A DNA stretch of 64,000 bases from Alicyclobacillus fastidiosus (GTDB lineage Bacteria > Bacillota > Bacilli > Alicyclobacillales > Alicyclobacillaceae). The stretch spans positions 5,012,501-5,076,500 of the forward strand of contig NZ_CP104067.1 in NCBI RefSeq assembly GCF_026651875.1, read 5' to 3'. Of the stretch, positions 46,528 through 55,366 are shown in pieces. The translations under genes were made by a program, and so were the position numbers. Below the pieces are notes generated by a model. The model was not told the origin of the DNA, ran no database searches, and was given only the letters and a program-made list of their open reading frames with translations. Each line of letters begins with the position of its first letter. The stretch's first letter is position 1.

Positions 46528-47502
46528 TCAAATTAACCGCTGACCTATTCCGAGTGAGATTGCAGTATTGTAGATGTTCCAAGAGGCAACCAGATCTTGA
46601 AAAGGCAATCCGACTGAACCAAAAACAGTAATCTCTTCGCTGGTAAGTCGTCCATTTGATTTACCGTTTAAGACATCAGTTAAAGTGGGCACAGATTGAA
46701 ACCCAACATCCACATTAAAGGTGTTGAGTGCTCCCATCGTAAACGCCATCTGTTGATTGTCACAAACAAACGTACTGTTCAGAATTACCTCTTCAGCTAC
46801 TTCAACTTTTCCAGCCGTATCGGGGCCTAAAGTCGTAATATGTGTTCCTGGTTTAATCATGCGTGACAATAAAAATGGTTCTTTCGCCCATGTTGCACAC
46901 ACGACGATGTCAGCGGCTTTGACTGCTTCTTCTACGGACGAGACAACATTGCATGTGATGCCCTCTTTCCTTCTGCGCTTGGCATATTCAGTTGCTACTG
47001 ATTCCCTTAAGTCGTATACATGGACTACATTGATCTGCCGTACATGCTTTAAATACCTAAATTGTATCTCGCCTTGAAATCCAGCCCCAATTATCGCAAC
47101 TGTCGAAGCGTTCTCCTTTGCTAAGGCATCCGCAGCAACGGCTCCTGCAGCTGCAGTTCTGTGACCCGTAACCAACGGAGAATCAAGGATGGCGAGTAAT
47201 TCGCCTGTCATTGAATTAAAAAGCTGTATTACGCCTTGGATTGCTGGAAGACCATTGGACGGGTTGTTCGGATATTTTGCATGTACTTTAACTGTATAAG
47301 CAGGAATTCCTGGCACTGTTCCTGGCACCAAAATCATTGCTTGGGCATCTTTTGGAGCATCATGTATCGATGTTAAGTCTGCTTTAATACGTTTGGGTTC
47401 TGTACGATCAGCATCAAGTGATTGAAAACCACACTTTATTGAGCCAATTAGACTCTTCTCGTTTACGCATTTCGAAATGTCCTTTTCGTTGAGCCATAGC
47501 AT
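46528..47502 (-). CDS. Ornithine cyclodeaminase / mu-crystallin family protein
   Basis: This 324-residue NAD(P)-dependent enzyme contains the family blocks MILVPGTVPGIPAYTVKVHA, VTGHRTAAAGAVAADALA, the Rossmann motif VAIIGAGFQGEIQFRYL and HITTLGPDTAGKVEVAEEV. Members interconvert amino and keto or imino acids (ornithine cyclodeaminase, alanine dehydrogenase, ketimine reductase). I prefer the ATG at 47502 with GGGGAG upstream; a GTG three codons earlier is possible. Repeat R9 follows its stop and R10 lies upstream. Confidence 0.9.
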   Translation of the reverse strand: MLWLNEKDISKCVNEKSLIGSIKCGFQSLDADRTEPKRIKADLTSIHDAPKDAQAMILVPGTVPGIPAYTVKVHAKYPNNPSNGLPAIQGVIQLFNSMTGELLAILDSPLVTGHRTAAAGAVAADALAKENASTVAIIGAGFQGEIQFRYLKHVRQINVVHVYDLRESVATEYAKRRRKEGITCNVVSSVEEAVKAADIVVCATWAKEPFLLSRMIKPGTHITTLGPDTAGKVEVAEEVILNSTFVCDNQQMAFTMGALNTFNVDVGFQSVPTLTDVLNGKSNGRLTSEEITVFGSVGLPFQDLVASWNIYNTAISLGIGQRLI

Positions 47503-47568
47503 TACTATCACTTCTCCCCGACACCACAACCCCTGTTATCAAATTGTACCAAATTATTTAATATGCTT

Positions 47569-47602
47569 GCTATTGCACACTTCTGCCCGATGAGTTCAAT
47601 TA
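47569..47602 (+). repeat. Dispersed cassette-type repeat, partial copy R10
   Basis: Only the left part GCTATTGCACACTTCTGCCC and CAATTAAG is present. The stop codon of the deaminase gene (47598-47600) lies inside it, so repeat and gene end overlap. Confidence 0.7.
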
Positions 47603-48006
47603 AGTCTCACCTGCATATGCCTTTGCCCAATGATATGGTTGAATTTCCTTTAGCGTCTTGTAATCCAATTCACCATTTTCGGTGTACACCGCCGCCTTCA
47701 CATCTTCCCCCAGTAGATCAACCTCTCTTGGCAAATGCCGCATGGAGTTAAAATCTTGAAGTTGGAATTCTCATCGTCACGAACCACACAAATGGAGTGA
47801 GTCACTGGATCATTGAATTTATGGGCCTCCAGGATTGCTCCAGTCTCAATACATACATTGGTCGCATCAACGAGCACTTCGGGTGCGACACTGGTTAAAA
47901 TACGTCCACTCTTTGTATACATAGCTGCAGCACCGCCCCAACCGATAGGGTATCTTTGTTGAATTAATTCAACCGCTGAATCGTACAATTTTTGTTCTAT
48001 ATTCAT
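47598..48006 (-). pseudogene. Cytidine/blasticidin-S deaminase family protein, frameshifted
   Basis: The zinc deaminase motifs are VCIETGAILEAHK (Cys and catalytic Glu) and TPCGICQERLIYWG (PCxxC). In the intact frame the protein ends at WGKM (47698). Shifting by one base in the G5 run at about 47705 continues as EDVKAAVYTENGELDYKTLK and IQPYHWAKAYAGET, the expected C-terminus, giving about 136 residues. The ATG at 48006 follows AGGAGG. A lost G in a homopolymer could be a sequence error, so the gene may be functional. Confidence 0.85.
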
Positions 48007-48030
48007 GACCATTCCTCCTGATTTCATCTT

Positions 48031-48136
48031 GAGTTTTCCTGCCCGAGAGTCCCATTAGGACCGGTTTTGCTGATTGTATGTTCATGCATTACCTTAACGA
48101 ATCGCTTCTGGGACATTTGCCCCCGTTAAGCAACGA
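48031..48136 (+). repeat. Dispersed cassette-type repeat, copy R11
   Basis: Left TTTTCCTGCCCGAGAGTCCC, middle GTATGTTCATGCA and right ACATTTGCCCCCGTTAAG. It is the closest relative of R4. Confidence 0.85.
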
Positions 48137-48179
48137 GGGGCTTGTCGAGATGTATATAATCATACACTGCCCTCCTTTG

Positions 48180-48402
48180 CGGGTGGGCCATGGTTGCGCA
48201 AATGCTGTATGGCAGTGCGTGCATGCTCTTGAACGAAGAGGAGTCGCGCCAGCTTGAGGATGAAGTCACATCACCTGGTGGTGCCACAGCAGCTGGTCTA
48301 TCTGTGTTGGATAAAGCTGATTTCGGTACGGTTCTTAAACAAGCCATCGATGCTACCAATCAACGTGCCGATGAATTAATGCTAAACTATGGACAGAATT
48401 GA
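48180..48402 (+). pseudogene. proC: C-terminal fragment of pyrroline-5-carboxylate reductase
   Basis: The frame reads AQMLYGSACMLLNEEESRQL and then VTSPGGATAAGLSVLDKADF, matching the conserved ProC C-terminus (VTSPGGTTxAGL). The N-terminal Rossmann domain and about 200 residues are missing, replaced by repeat R11 and other sequence. Not functional. It shows deletion at the left side of the proline iminopeptidase gene. Confidence 0.8.
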
Positions 48403-48418
48403 CAGGGAGTGAGAAAGT

Positions 48419-49288
48419 TTGAGCAACGAAGGATTTATCAATGTCGAAGGTGGCCGCATCTGGTATCAGATTGTTGGCGACAACCGCGATGCAATTCCAC
48501 TGATCACCCTCCATGGTGGCCCGGGTAGTTCACATCTGGGTATGGAACCACTTGCAGAGGCACTTGGTTCGAAACGCCCTGTGATTATGTATGATCAATT
48601 GGGTTGCGGCCAATCGGATCGTCCTGATGATGCCTCGCTTTGGACGATTGAACGGTTCGTTCGTGAACTAGCCGCGCTCCGCGACGCATTAGGACTTAAG
48701 AAAGTCCACATTCTCGGCCACTCCTGGGGAACGATGCTGCTCGCAGACTATCTTTTGACGCAACCAGAAGGTGTCGCCAGTGCGATCTTCTCCAGTCCTT
48801 GCCTCAGTGTAACCCGTTGGATTGAAGATGCGGATCGGTATCGAAAGGAACTGCCAGAAGATGTTCAGGTTGTTCTGAGTGAGTGTGAGGCAAACGGAAC
48901 GACAGATTCGGAAGCTTATCAAAATGCGGAAAAAGTCTATATGCAGAAGTACCTCTGCCGCGTCGAGCGATCAGAAGAAGAAAAGGCACGCCGCAAAGCT
49001 GCATTTGGTGAAGCTGTCTACAACTACATGTGGGGCCCCTCCGAGTTCCATGCAACCGGAACGTTGCGCGACTATGACCAGACTGACAGGCTGCATGAGA
49101 TCACTGTTCCATCTCTGTTTACCTGTGGCTTTTACGACGAAGCGTCACCCGCTTCAACTGAGTATTATCACAGCCTCATAGCAGGCTCTGAGTTTCACGT
49201 CTATCCAAACAGCTCCCACTCACCAATCGTGGAGGAACCAGAAGCGTACTTCCGGACGGTGGAAGCTTTTTTGCGCAAGCACGAGTAG
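48419..49288 (+). CDS. pip: Proline iminopeptidase-type alpha/beta hydrolase
   Basis: This 289-residue cytoplasmic peptidase releases N-terminal proline from peptides. The oxyanion signature ITLHGGPGSSHLGM, the YDQLGCGQSDRP block and the nucleophile elbow VHILGHSWGTMLLADYLL are typical of S33 family enzymes. The acid Asp is in FYDEASP and the His in YPNSSHSPIVEEPE. The start is TTG at 48419 after GGGAGTGAG. It is followed by a strong terminator. Confidence 0.9.
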   Translation: MSNEGFINVEGGRIWYQIVGDNRDAIPLITLHGGPGSSHLGMEPLAEALGSKRPVIMYDQLGCGQSDRPDDASLWTIERFVRELAALRDALGLKKVHILGHSWGTMLLADYLLTQPEGVASAIFSSPCLSVTRWIEDADRYRKELPEDVQVVLSECEANGTTDSEAYQNAEKVYMQKYLCRVERSEEEKARRKAAFGEAVYNYMWGPSEFHATGTLRDYDQTDRLHEITVPSLFTCGFYDEASPASTEYYHSLIAGSEFHVYPNSSHSPIVEEPEAYFRTVEAFLRKHE

Positions 49289-49312
49289 GTTGCTCGGCGG
49301 GGCGGTGTAACA

Positions 49313-49341
49313 AAAGGACACTTCAGATGAGAAGTGTCCTT
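49313..49341 (+). terminator. Terminator of the proline iminopeptidase gene
   Basis: AAAGGACACTTC and GAAGTGTCCTTT form a perfect 12-bp stem 25 bases after the stop. Confidence 0.85.
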
Positions 49342-49437
49342 TGTGGTCCCATAACCTCTTTTATGTAACGAATGAAACACCAGTTCGACAATCGAATCAA
49401 CCTAAAATCCTTAGTCTCCTCAGCTTACAAGTAGCGG

Positions 49438-49550
49438 GCTTATTGCGCATACCTGCCCGCTAGCGATACAAGACATCGGTGCGAGGTTGTGTATATCCAT
49501 GCACAAATGAATGCACAAGCTTGTGGGATTAACGCACCCGTATGCGCAAG
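49438..49550 (+). repeat. Dispersed cassette-type repeat, copy R12
   Basis: Left TTATTGCGCATACCTGCCCG with CTAGCGATA as stem partner, middle TATATCCATGCA and right AACGCACCCGTATGCGCAAG. It is close in sequence to R2. Confidence 0.8.
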
Positions 49551-49622
49551 TAGAGTTTGAAATAGATTCCCCGAAAAATAGCATGTCTCGCATTATAAGT
49601 ACTCCAACTCTCCAACAGACAA

Positions 49623-49645
49623 GCGGACACCGTTTTGGTGTCCGC
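49623..49645 (-). terminator. Terminator of the first aldo/keto reductase gene
   Basis: GCGGACACC and GGTGTCCGC form a perfect 9-bp stem with a short loop, 20 bases beyond the stop codon. Confidence 0.75.
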
Positions 49646-49664
49646 CGTACAAACCATATGTGGG

Positions 49665-50651
49665 TCATGTCCAATTCGGCAACAGCGTTTCACCCCGGTC
49701 CGTAGCAGGCGCTGGAGTAACAGAGAGTGCCGAGATTTCATCACGCCATTCAGGAGTCATGTCCACATCGATGGCAGCCAGCGAATTCTCAAGCTGCTCC
49801 ACATTTCTTGAACCGATAATTGGTGCCGTGATTGCCGGATGGGACATCACCCAAGCGACAGCAAGGGTCGCCGGATTCATGCCGTGTTTTTCCGCATATT
49901 CAGTAAACCGATCAGCCACAACAAAATTCATATCGTCACCGTACCGAGCGGTGTATCTCGCGTCGTCAACCAACCGTCCATGCACGGGGCGCTTATTCAC
50001 ACCATACTTTCCTGTAAGGAGCCCGCCTCCTAAAGGACTATATGGAACCACGCCGATTTGTTCGGAGACCGCAAGAGGTAAAATTTCGACCTCAGCTTGA
50101 CGTTTCACCAAGTTGTACATCGGTTGTATCAGTTCGAAACGAGCCAGTTCTTCTTTGGCAGAAATCCCGTGTGCCTTGGCAATTTGCCACGCCGCCCAAT
50201 TACTCACTGCCGGATAGAGAATCTTCCCTTGTGCTTGCAAATCATCCAGTGCTCGAAGCGTTTCTTCCATCGACGTGTTTTCGTCAAACATATGCACAAA
50301 GTAAAAATCAATACGATCCGTCTTTAGGCGTCGCAAACTCTTCTCGACTTCAAGCATGATATGGCGGCGGGAGAGTCCTTTCGCATTCACGTCTGTTCCA
50401 GTTGGGAAAAAGACTTTCGTCGTGAGTACAATTTCATCTCGACAATCGGCAATGCACTCCCCGAGGATTTCTTCCGAGCGACCGGCGCTATACACATTGG
50501 CAGTATCAAAGAAGTTGATACCAGCTTCACGGCATCGCTTAAACATGTCTTTTGATATTTCTTCATCGGCGTTACCGCCAAAGGACATCGTGCCAAAACA
50601 TAAAGATGATACCTGAACCCCTGTTTTACCTACTGTGCTGTATTTCACCAT
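49665..50651 (-). CDS. Aldo/keto reductase
   Basis: This 328-residue NADPH-dependent carbonyl reductase has a (beta/alpha)8 barrel. The catalytic tetrad is visible: Asp and Tyr in FFDTANVYSAGRSEEILG, Lys in VLTTKVFFPTG and His in IDFYFVHMFDE. NADPH contacts are in PYSPLGGGLLTGKYG and APIIGSRNVEQLENSLAAID. It is the last gene of a minus-strand cluster of two aldo/keto reductases, an MFS transporter and a carboxymuconolactone decarboxylase. Confidence 0.92.
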   Translation of the reverse strand: MVKYSTVGKTGVQVSSLCFGTMSFGGNADEEISKDMFKRCREAGINFFDTANVYSAGRSEEILGECIADCRDEIVLTTKVFFPTGTDVNAKGLSRRHIMLEVEKSLRRLKTDRIDFYFVHMFDENTSMEETLRALDDLQAQGKILYPAVSNWAAWQIAKAHGISAKEELARFELIQPMYNLVKRQAEVEILPLAVSEQIGVVPYSPLGGGLLTGKYGVNKRPVHGRLVDDARYTARYGDDMNFVVADRFTEYAEKHGMNPATLAVAWVMSHPAITAPIIGSRNVEQLENSLAAIDVDMTPEWRDEISALSVTPAPATDRGETLLPNWT

Positions 50652-50684
50652 AAACCCTCCTGCTCTTCGTTTTCCGGAATTACT

Positions 50685-51478
50685 TCATTGACACAACTTA
50701 ACGCGTTTAGTGTTCTCGGGAAACCCATATAAACCCATATACGGAAGACAGTGCGTGATAGCGGTGATCATGGTTTCCGTGCTATTCCCTACATTGAGGT
50801 TGCCTTGGACATGTGCCTTTACTTGGTTTTCGCAACCGCCGAGGCTGCTTACGATGCAGAGTGTCAAAAGCTCCCGCATTTTCAAATCAAGACCGCTACG
50901 GGTGTAGAAATCGCCAAAGCAGAAAGTCGAAAAATAGTCTTGGATGTGCTTTTGATTGGCTGGAGCGTGCTCCCGATTTTTCGCGATGACACCCCCGAAA
51001 ATCTCGACCTGCACCGAAAGCCCCTTGTCAAACCGATTATCTCAACCCGCTTTTGGCTTTCAACTGGCAACGTAATATTCCTGGCTTTGAAAACCTCATT
51101 TACCTCTGGAATGGCATTAAGCGTTTTTGGGAATCCAATGTATGGCGCGCACTGGTAAACTGCCTCTCTGATTTCGACCGACGTCAGCCCAACATTCAAT
51201 GCGGCGTGAACATGTGCCTTAAGTTGGGGTAATGTCTGATTAGTGACAAGCACTACCAGAGTGATAAGCTCTCGCTCTTTGTCCCCCAGGTTACCTTGGT
51301 GGAAAACTTCACCAAAAATGAAGTGGATCAGGATATCCTGAAAATCAGGATCGGTGACATATTCGGCAGGTACGCCATCGCCGAACAGCTGTTTGTACTT
51401 TTCCTTGCTCTTTTTAACTCGATTCAAAAATACCCCCTGTTTGACTGCGACTAAATGAGACCGTTGACGAAAATCCAC
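50685..51478 (-). pseudogene. Two-domain carboxymuconolactone decarboxylase family protein, frameshifted
   Basis: Domain 1 reads KERELITLVVLVTNQTLPQL, then KAHVHAALNVGLTSVEIREA and PYIGFPKTLNAIP. Domain 2, in another frame, reads MRELLTLCIVSSLGGCENQV, then KAHVQGNLNVGNSTETM and PYMGLYGFPENTKRV. A single shift near 51025 (VESQKRVE to NRFDKGLSVQVEIFGG) joins them into one protein of about 260 residues with tandem AhpD-like domains. The second domain keeps one Cys but not the CxxC of AhpD. The start is GTG at 51478 or TTG at 51427, both with ribosome-like sites. A single shift may be a sequence error. Confidence 0.85.
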
Positions 51479-51533
51479 TCTCCCCTTCCTGTTGCAAATT
51501 TTCCAATGGGCCGAATCTCATAGTGAAACAGAA

Positions 51534-52715
51534 TCAACTCGTTTCGGAAGGAAGAGAACCGGAGTTCAGAGGGCGAAGCCCTTTACCTTTCAACAAACGT
51601 TTCACAAAGAAAGTGAACAGCGCCAAGGAAAACGCGACCGACACGGCACTGACGAGAAACAATACCTTGTAGCTCGTGTACTGGGAAACCCAGCCCAGCA
51701 TGATTGCACCTAACCCAATGCCCAGATCGGTAGCAGTCGATAAAGACGCATTGGCAACCCCTATACGGTCCGGACGGGCAAGATGTATCGTTACGGCTTG
51801 TAGAGACGGCTGTGCGGAACCGAAACCAATACCATACAGGACCGCCGAAGCGAGCAAACTGAACAATCCGGTCGAGAAGCTCAATACGATCAATGCCAAC
51901 ATCGTGATCGCGAGTGCCGGTACAATGACAAGCGTCTCGCCGTACCGGTCCGACAGTTTCCCCGCGATAGGACGGCTCAGTGCAAGCGTTGCGGCATAGA
52001 CAAGAAAGAACGCGCCAGAATTCACCTTGATCGAGTTAGTGAACAACGGAACAAAAGTGGTAATACTGCCATAAGCGATAAACAGAAAAAAGTTCGAAGC
52101 TGCGACCCACAGGACTGATTTTTCAAACAACTCAATTTTCCTAGTATCCGATTGCGGCTGGAAAGGCATTTTTGCGCCAAGCATCAAGAGCAGCGCTACG
52201 ACGGAAAGACCGACGCCGAAAAGAAATAGAGCATGGTATGATTGGTTCTGTATAACCCAGAGTCCGAAAATCGGTCCGATTGCCATAGCCAGAGTCATGG
52301 ATATGCCAAACCACCCCATGCCTTCTCCGCGACGGCTGGAGGGGACCATATCAGCAACTGCCGTGCTATTGGCGGTGGTGGAAACCGCCCAGCTCATCCC
52401 GTGCAATACTCTGAGCCCCATCAAGGCGACGATTCCACCAATCCAGTTATACAGATACATTGTTAGGATGAACAGAATCAGCCCTAAGGCGATAAATGGA
52501 CGCCTGCCGAACCGCTCCATAAGCCCGCCTACCATCGGGCGAAAAATAACGGAAGACAGCATAAATACACCCATCGATAGACCGACCTGCGCTTCGTTAC
52601 CGCCAATATGTTTGATAAACAGTGGCAGGGTTGGATACAGCGCATAAAATCCGGTGTATAGGAACAGCGTTCCTAAGGTCGTGAGAATAAACGGCTTCGT
52701 CCATAGACGTTCCAC
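51534..52715 (-). CDS. Major facilitator superfamily transporter
   Basis: This 393-residue inner-membrane transporter has twelve predicted helices in two halves. Motif A-like loops are GGLMERFGRRPFIALGLILF and GKLSDRYGETLVIVPALAI. The opening (FILTTLGTLFLYTGFYALYPTLPLFIKHIGG) is typical of drug-efflux or YfkF/SotB-like MFS proteins. The substrate is unknown. It lies between the carboxymuconolactone decarboxylase and second aldo/keto reductase genes on the same strand. Confidence 0.9.
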   Translation of the reverse strand: MERLWTKPFILTTLGTLFLYTGFYALYPTLPLFIKHIGGNEAQVGLSMGVFMLSSVIFRPMVGGLMERFGRRPFIALGLILFILTMYLYNWIGGIVALMGLRVLHGMSWAVSTTANSTAVADMVPSSRRGEGMGWFGISMTLAMAIGPIFGLWVIQNQSYHALFLFGVGLSVVALLLMLGAKMPFQPQSDTRKIELFEKSVLWVAASNFFLFIAYGSITTFVPLFTNSIKVNSGAFFLVYAATLALSRPIAGKLSDRYGETLVIVPALAITMLALIVLSFSTGLFSLLASAVLYGIGFGSAQPSLQAVTIHLARPDRIGVANASLSTATDLGIGLGAIMLGWVSQYTSYKVLFLVSAVSVAFSLALFTFFVKRLLKGKGLRPLNSGSLPSETS

Positions 52716-52740
52716 ACTTCACTACTCCTCGGGTGTCATC

Positions 52741-52766
52741 AGGAGCAGTGCGTTAACACTGCTCCT
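52741..52766 (-). terminator. Hairpin between the second aldo/keto reductase and MFS genes
   Basis: AGGAGCAGTG and CACTGCTCCT form a perfect 10-bp stem directly after the reductase stop. No U-run follows, so termination may be partial. Confidence 0.6.
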
Positions 52767-52774
52767 TATAACAA

Positions 52775-53755
52775 TTATTTGTGACCAACGATGTGATGCG
52801 GTACATAGGTCTCTTCCAAATAGACAATTTCTTCGGCGGATAACTTGATGGAAATAGCACCTACGGCATCTTCCAGATGAGAAATTTTTGTAGCACCGAT
52901 AATAGGGGCTGTTACTGGTTCTTTCTGCAGCAACCAGGCAAGGGCGATATAAATACGGGGAACGCCACGTTTCTCAGCGATTGTTGCAACGCGCTCTATG
53001 ACGAATCGATCAGTATCGGCAGTCGCATCGTATTTAGATTTTTGAATTTGATCGGTTTCCGAACGATGGGTTGTTTCCGACCAATCACGTATCAATCTTC
53101 CTGATGCAAGCGGGCTATATGGAATTACACCGATTTTTTCTTCCTTACAAAGCGGCAGCATCTCCCGCTCCTCTTCACGGTACATGAGATTGTAATGATT
53201 CTGCATCGATACAAACCGGGTCCATCCATGCTTCTCAGCCACATGCAACGCCTTCTGAAACTGCCATGCGTACATGGCGGAAGCACCAATGTATCTTGCC
53301 TTCCCCACCTTTACAATATCATGCAACGCTTCCATCGTTTCTTCAATCGGAGTGCCATAATCCCAGCGATGGATTTGATAAAGGTCTACGTAATCTGTTC
53401 CCAATCTCTTAAGGCTTTTATCAATTTCACTCATGATTGCCTTTCGTGAAAGCCCGGCACCATTTGGACCTTCATGCATTTGTCCATGTACCTTCGTGGC
53501 AATAACGATTTCATCACGACTGGCATAATCTTTTAAAATTCGCCCAATAATTTCCTCGCTTGTTCCCCTCGAATATACATTCGCTGTATCGAAAAAATTG
53601 ATACCGAGCTCAAGAGCCTTTTTAATAATCGGACGAGCGCGCTCCTCATCCAGTACCCACGGAGCATGCCACTGCCCTGCTACACCAAAGCTCATACAAC
53701 CGAGACAAATCCGAGATACATCCATGCCGGTATTCCCAAGTTTCACATAGTCCAT
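52775..53755 (-). CDS. Aldo/keto reductase
   Basis: This 326-residue NADPH-dependent reductase resembles the YajO/Tas-like group. The tetrad residues lie in FFDTANVYSRGTSEEIIGR, IVIATKVHGQMHEG and VDLYQIHRWDYGTP. PYSPLASGRLIRDW and APIIGATKISHLEDAVGAI hold the cofactor. It is a clear paralogue, not a copy, of the gene at 49665. AGGGAGGAC precedes the ATG. Confidence 0.92.
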   Translation of the reverse strand: MDYVKLGNTGMDVSRICLGCMSFGVAGQWHAPWVLDEERARPIIKKALELGINFFDTANVYSRGTSEEIIGRILKDYASRDEIVIATKVHGQMHEGPNGAGLSRKAIMSEIDKSLKRLGTDYVDLYQIHRWDYGTPIEETMEALHDIVKVGKARYIGASAMYAWQFQKALHVAEKHGWTRFVSMQNHYNLMYREEEREMLPLCKEEKIGVIPYSPLASGRLIRDWSETTHRSETDQIQKSKYDATADTDRFVIERVATIAEKRGVPRIYIALAWLLQKEPVTAPIIGATKISHLEDAVGAISIKLSAEEIVYLEETYVPHHIVGHK

Positions 53756-53791
53756 TGAGTTGTCCTCCCTGTCCTCGACTTTTGTTGATTA

Positions 53792-54193
53792 CTAAACAGA
53801 TGCTCTATCGAGTGTTGGTTCGCACGGCATGACCTTGACTGTTGCAGAGCGGGAGCGGGTGCTGATCATTGAGCTGAGATATGGGCTACTACTGTACTTC
53901 GCCCGGTACGCGTTGTCGATGAGGTCGTTGATTGGACCGTCGACCGGCACGAAAGCGACTTCCCTTGTCATACCAGCGACAGTGATCCGCCCCGCCTTCT
54001 GCCGTACCGCCGCTTGGTACCAACGAGAGTCTTGACCGTAGTACGCACGAACGTAAAGATCTTCGCCGACCACGACCGACCAAATCCAAGTCGGGGTGCC
54101 ATAGGTTACCCCGTCCTCGCGAAACGGAGAGATGTGCAAGTCATCGGATTCGGCGATTTTGCTCAGTTCGTCTTTCGACCATGTGTCCATCAT
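53792..54193 (-). CDS. DUF2255-family protein
   Basis: This 133-residue protein of unknown function has the DUF2255 pattern WSKDELSKIAESDDLHISPF, TYGTPTWIWSVVVGEDLYVR and AYYGQDSRWYQAAVRQKAGRI. The fold resembles flavin- or nucleotide-binding split barrels. The ATG at 54193 follows AGGAGGG. It is divergent from the TetR gene, with a palindrome between them, so it is a likely target of that repressor. Confidence 0.85.
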   Translation of the reverse strand: MMDTWSKDELSKIAESDDLHISPFREDGVTYGTPTWIWSVVVGEDLYVRAYYGQDSRWYQAAVRQKAGRITVAGMTREVAFVPVDGPINDLIDNAYRAKYSSSPYLSSMISTRSRSATVKVMPCEPTLDRASV

Positions 54194-54289
54194 GAACCCT
54201 CCTAGAAACGTACGCAGTATGGATTGTGCTGATTGCTGAGCTTCCGATGTTTTCTCCCTCATTAGCGTCCGCAACTAAATCAACGTTGA

Positions 54290-54301
54290 TTGATTAATCA
54301 A
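54290..54301. promoter_or_regulatory. Palindrome between divergent DUF2255 and TetR genes
   Basis: TTGATTAATCAA is perfectly symmetric and lies in the wider repeat GTTGATTGATTAATCAAC. A further half-site, TTGTTGATTA, lies near 54388. Position between the divergent starts fits a TetR operator. Confidence 0.65.
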
Positions 54302-54424
54302 CATCCATTTATAATCCTAAGCAGAAACAGGATGGCTGCAATAGTCAAATTAACGCGATGTGTGGATTATTAAACAAATCATCAAAATTTGTTGATTATC
54401 CAAGAAAGTTTGGTGACTTTCACA

Positions 54425-54970
54425 ATGGCAAAAGTGGATAGAAGAATACTTAAATCACAAGAAGCGATAAAAAAATCCGTTCTTGAATTGATGGCTGAAA
54501 AAAGCTTTGATGACATTACAATTCAAGATATTGCCGATCGGGCAAATGTTAATCGTGGAACGATTTATCTCCATTACACCGATAAGTTTGACTTGCTTGA
54601 TAGGATTGTCGAAGAACATATCAGCAAGCTCCGAGAGCTTTGCCAATCTGCATCTGAGATGACCTTTAAAGAAGGAAACTATGTTTGGTTCGAATACTTT
54701 GCGAGTAATTATCTATTCTTTTCAACTATGTTAACCACGAAAAGTGCTGCTTATTTTCGTAGTCGGTTCCTCGATCTAGTTGTCCAGGAGTATCGAGTCG
54801 AATTCGATGTATCCGAAGGAATAAATCAAGGATTAAATGAAGAAATGCTTCTTCAATTCTTTGGGGCTGCTGTTGTGGGGGCAGTTGAATGGTGGTTCAA
54901 GAATGGAATGCCTCTTCCACCTCGTGTCATGGCAGAACAAACGGGGATGCTGTTAGATCGGAACCTGTAA
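54425..54970 (+). CDS. TetR/AcrR-family transcriptional regulator
   Basis: The protein has 181 residues. The N-terminal helix-turn-helix is KSVLELMAEKSFDDITIQDIADRANVNRGTIYLHYTDKFDLL, typical of TetR. The C-terminal TetR_C domain (YVWFEYFASNYLFFSTML) ends in EWWFKNGMPLPPRVMAEQTG, as in the YcnC/KstR-like group. I chose the ATG at 54425 (MAKVDRRILKSQ), which fits the family start; an earlier in-frame TTG/ATG region is possible. It probably represses itself and the divergent DUF2255-aldo/keto reductase-MFS genes. Confidence 0.88.
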   Translation: MAKVDRRILKSQEAIKKSVLELMAEKSFDDITIQDIADRANVNRGTIYLHYTDKFDLLDRIVEEHISKLRELCQSASEMTFKEGNYVWFEYFASNYLFFSTMLTTKSAAYFRSRFLDLVVQEYRVEFDVSEGINQGLNEEMLLQFFGAAVVGAVEWWFKNGMPLPPRVMAEQTGMLLDRNL

Positions 54971-55023
54971 TTAGCACTAACTGGGTCTCTGTGGCACGCA
55001 TGTACAAAGAACGACCTTATTAT

Positions 55024-55063
55024 AATCCCAGAAACGCAGGGCTCTCCCTGCGTTTCTGGGATT
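55024..55063 (+). terminator. Strong terminator of the TetR gene
   Basis: AATCCCAGAAACGCAGG (55024-55040) and CCTGCGTTTCTGGGATT (55047-55063) form a perfect 17-bp stem with a 6-base loop. Confidence 0.9.
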
Positions 55064-55246
55064 TAAAATGAAAAGAACCATCAGCCTTTCTGGCACTCGT
55101 GAAAATTATGAGTATACAACACCTTAGGCCTTATGTTGTATTGTGTTAGGTCACCAATGACAACAGCGATCAGATTGGAACCCTCTGTCGCTAAACTCTC
55201 TCAATTATTTAAGACTCGATGCTCTATTCAAGTGTCTAGAAGTGTT

Positions 55247-55360
55247 GCTATCGCGCATTACTGCCCTGATGTGCAATAAGCCCAAAGCAGTCGACTTGCA
55301 TACTCATGCAATCTATACAGGGCTGTGTTGTTCAGTTCTCGCACCCAATAGCGCAATAAG
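55247..55360 (+). repeat. Dispersed cassette-type repeat, copy R13
   Basis: This is the most complete copy. Left stem ATCGCGCAT / ATGTGCAAT surrounds TACTGCCCTG. Middle TGCATACTCATGCAA and right TTCTCGCACCCAATAGCGCA follow, ending ATAAG. Its right end is the uninterrupted form of the site occupied by the IS1111 element in R8. It abuts the stop of the next gene at 55367. Confidence 0.9.
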
Positions 55361-55366
55361 GATTCA

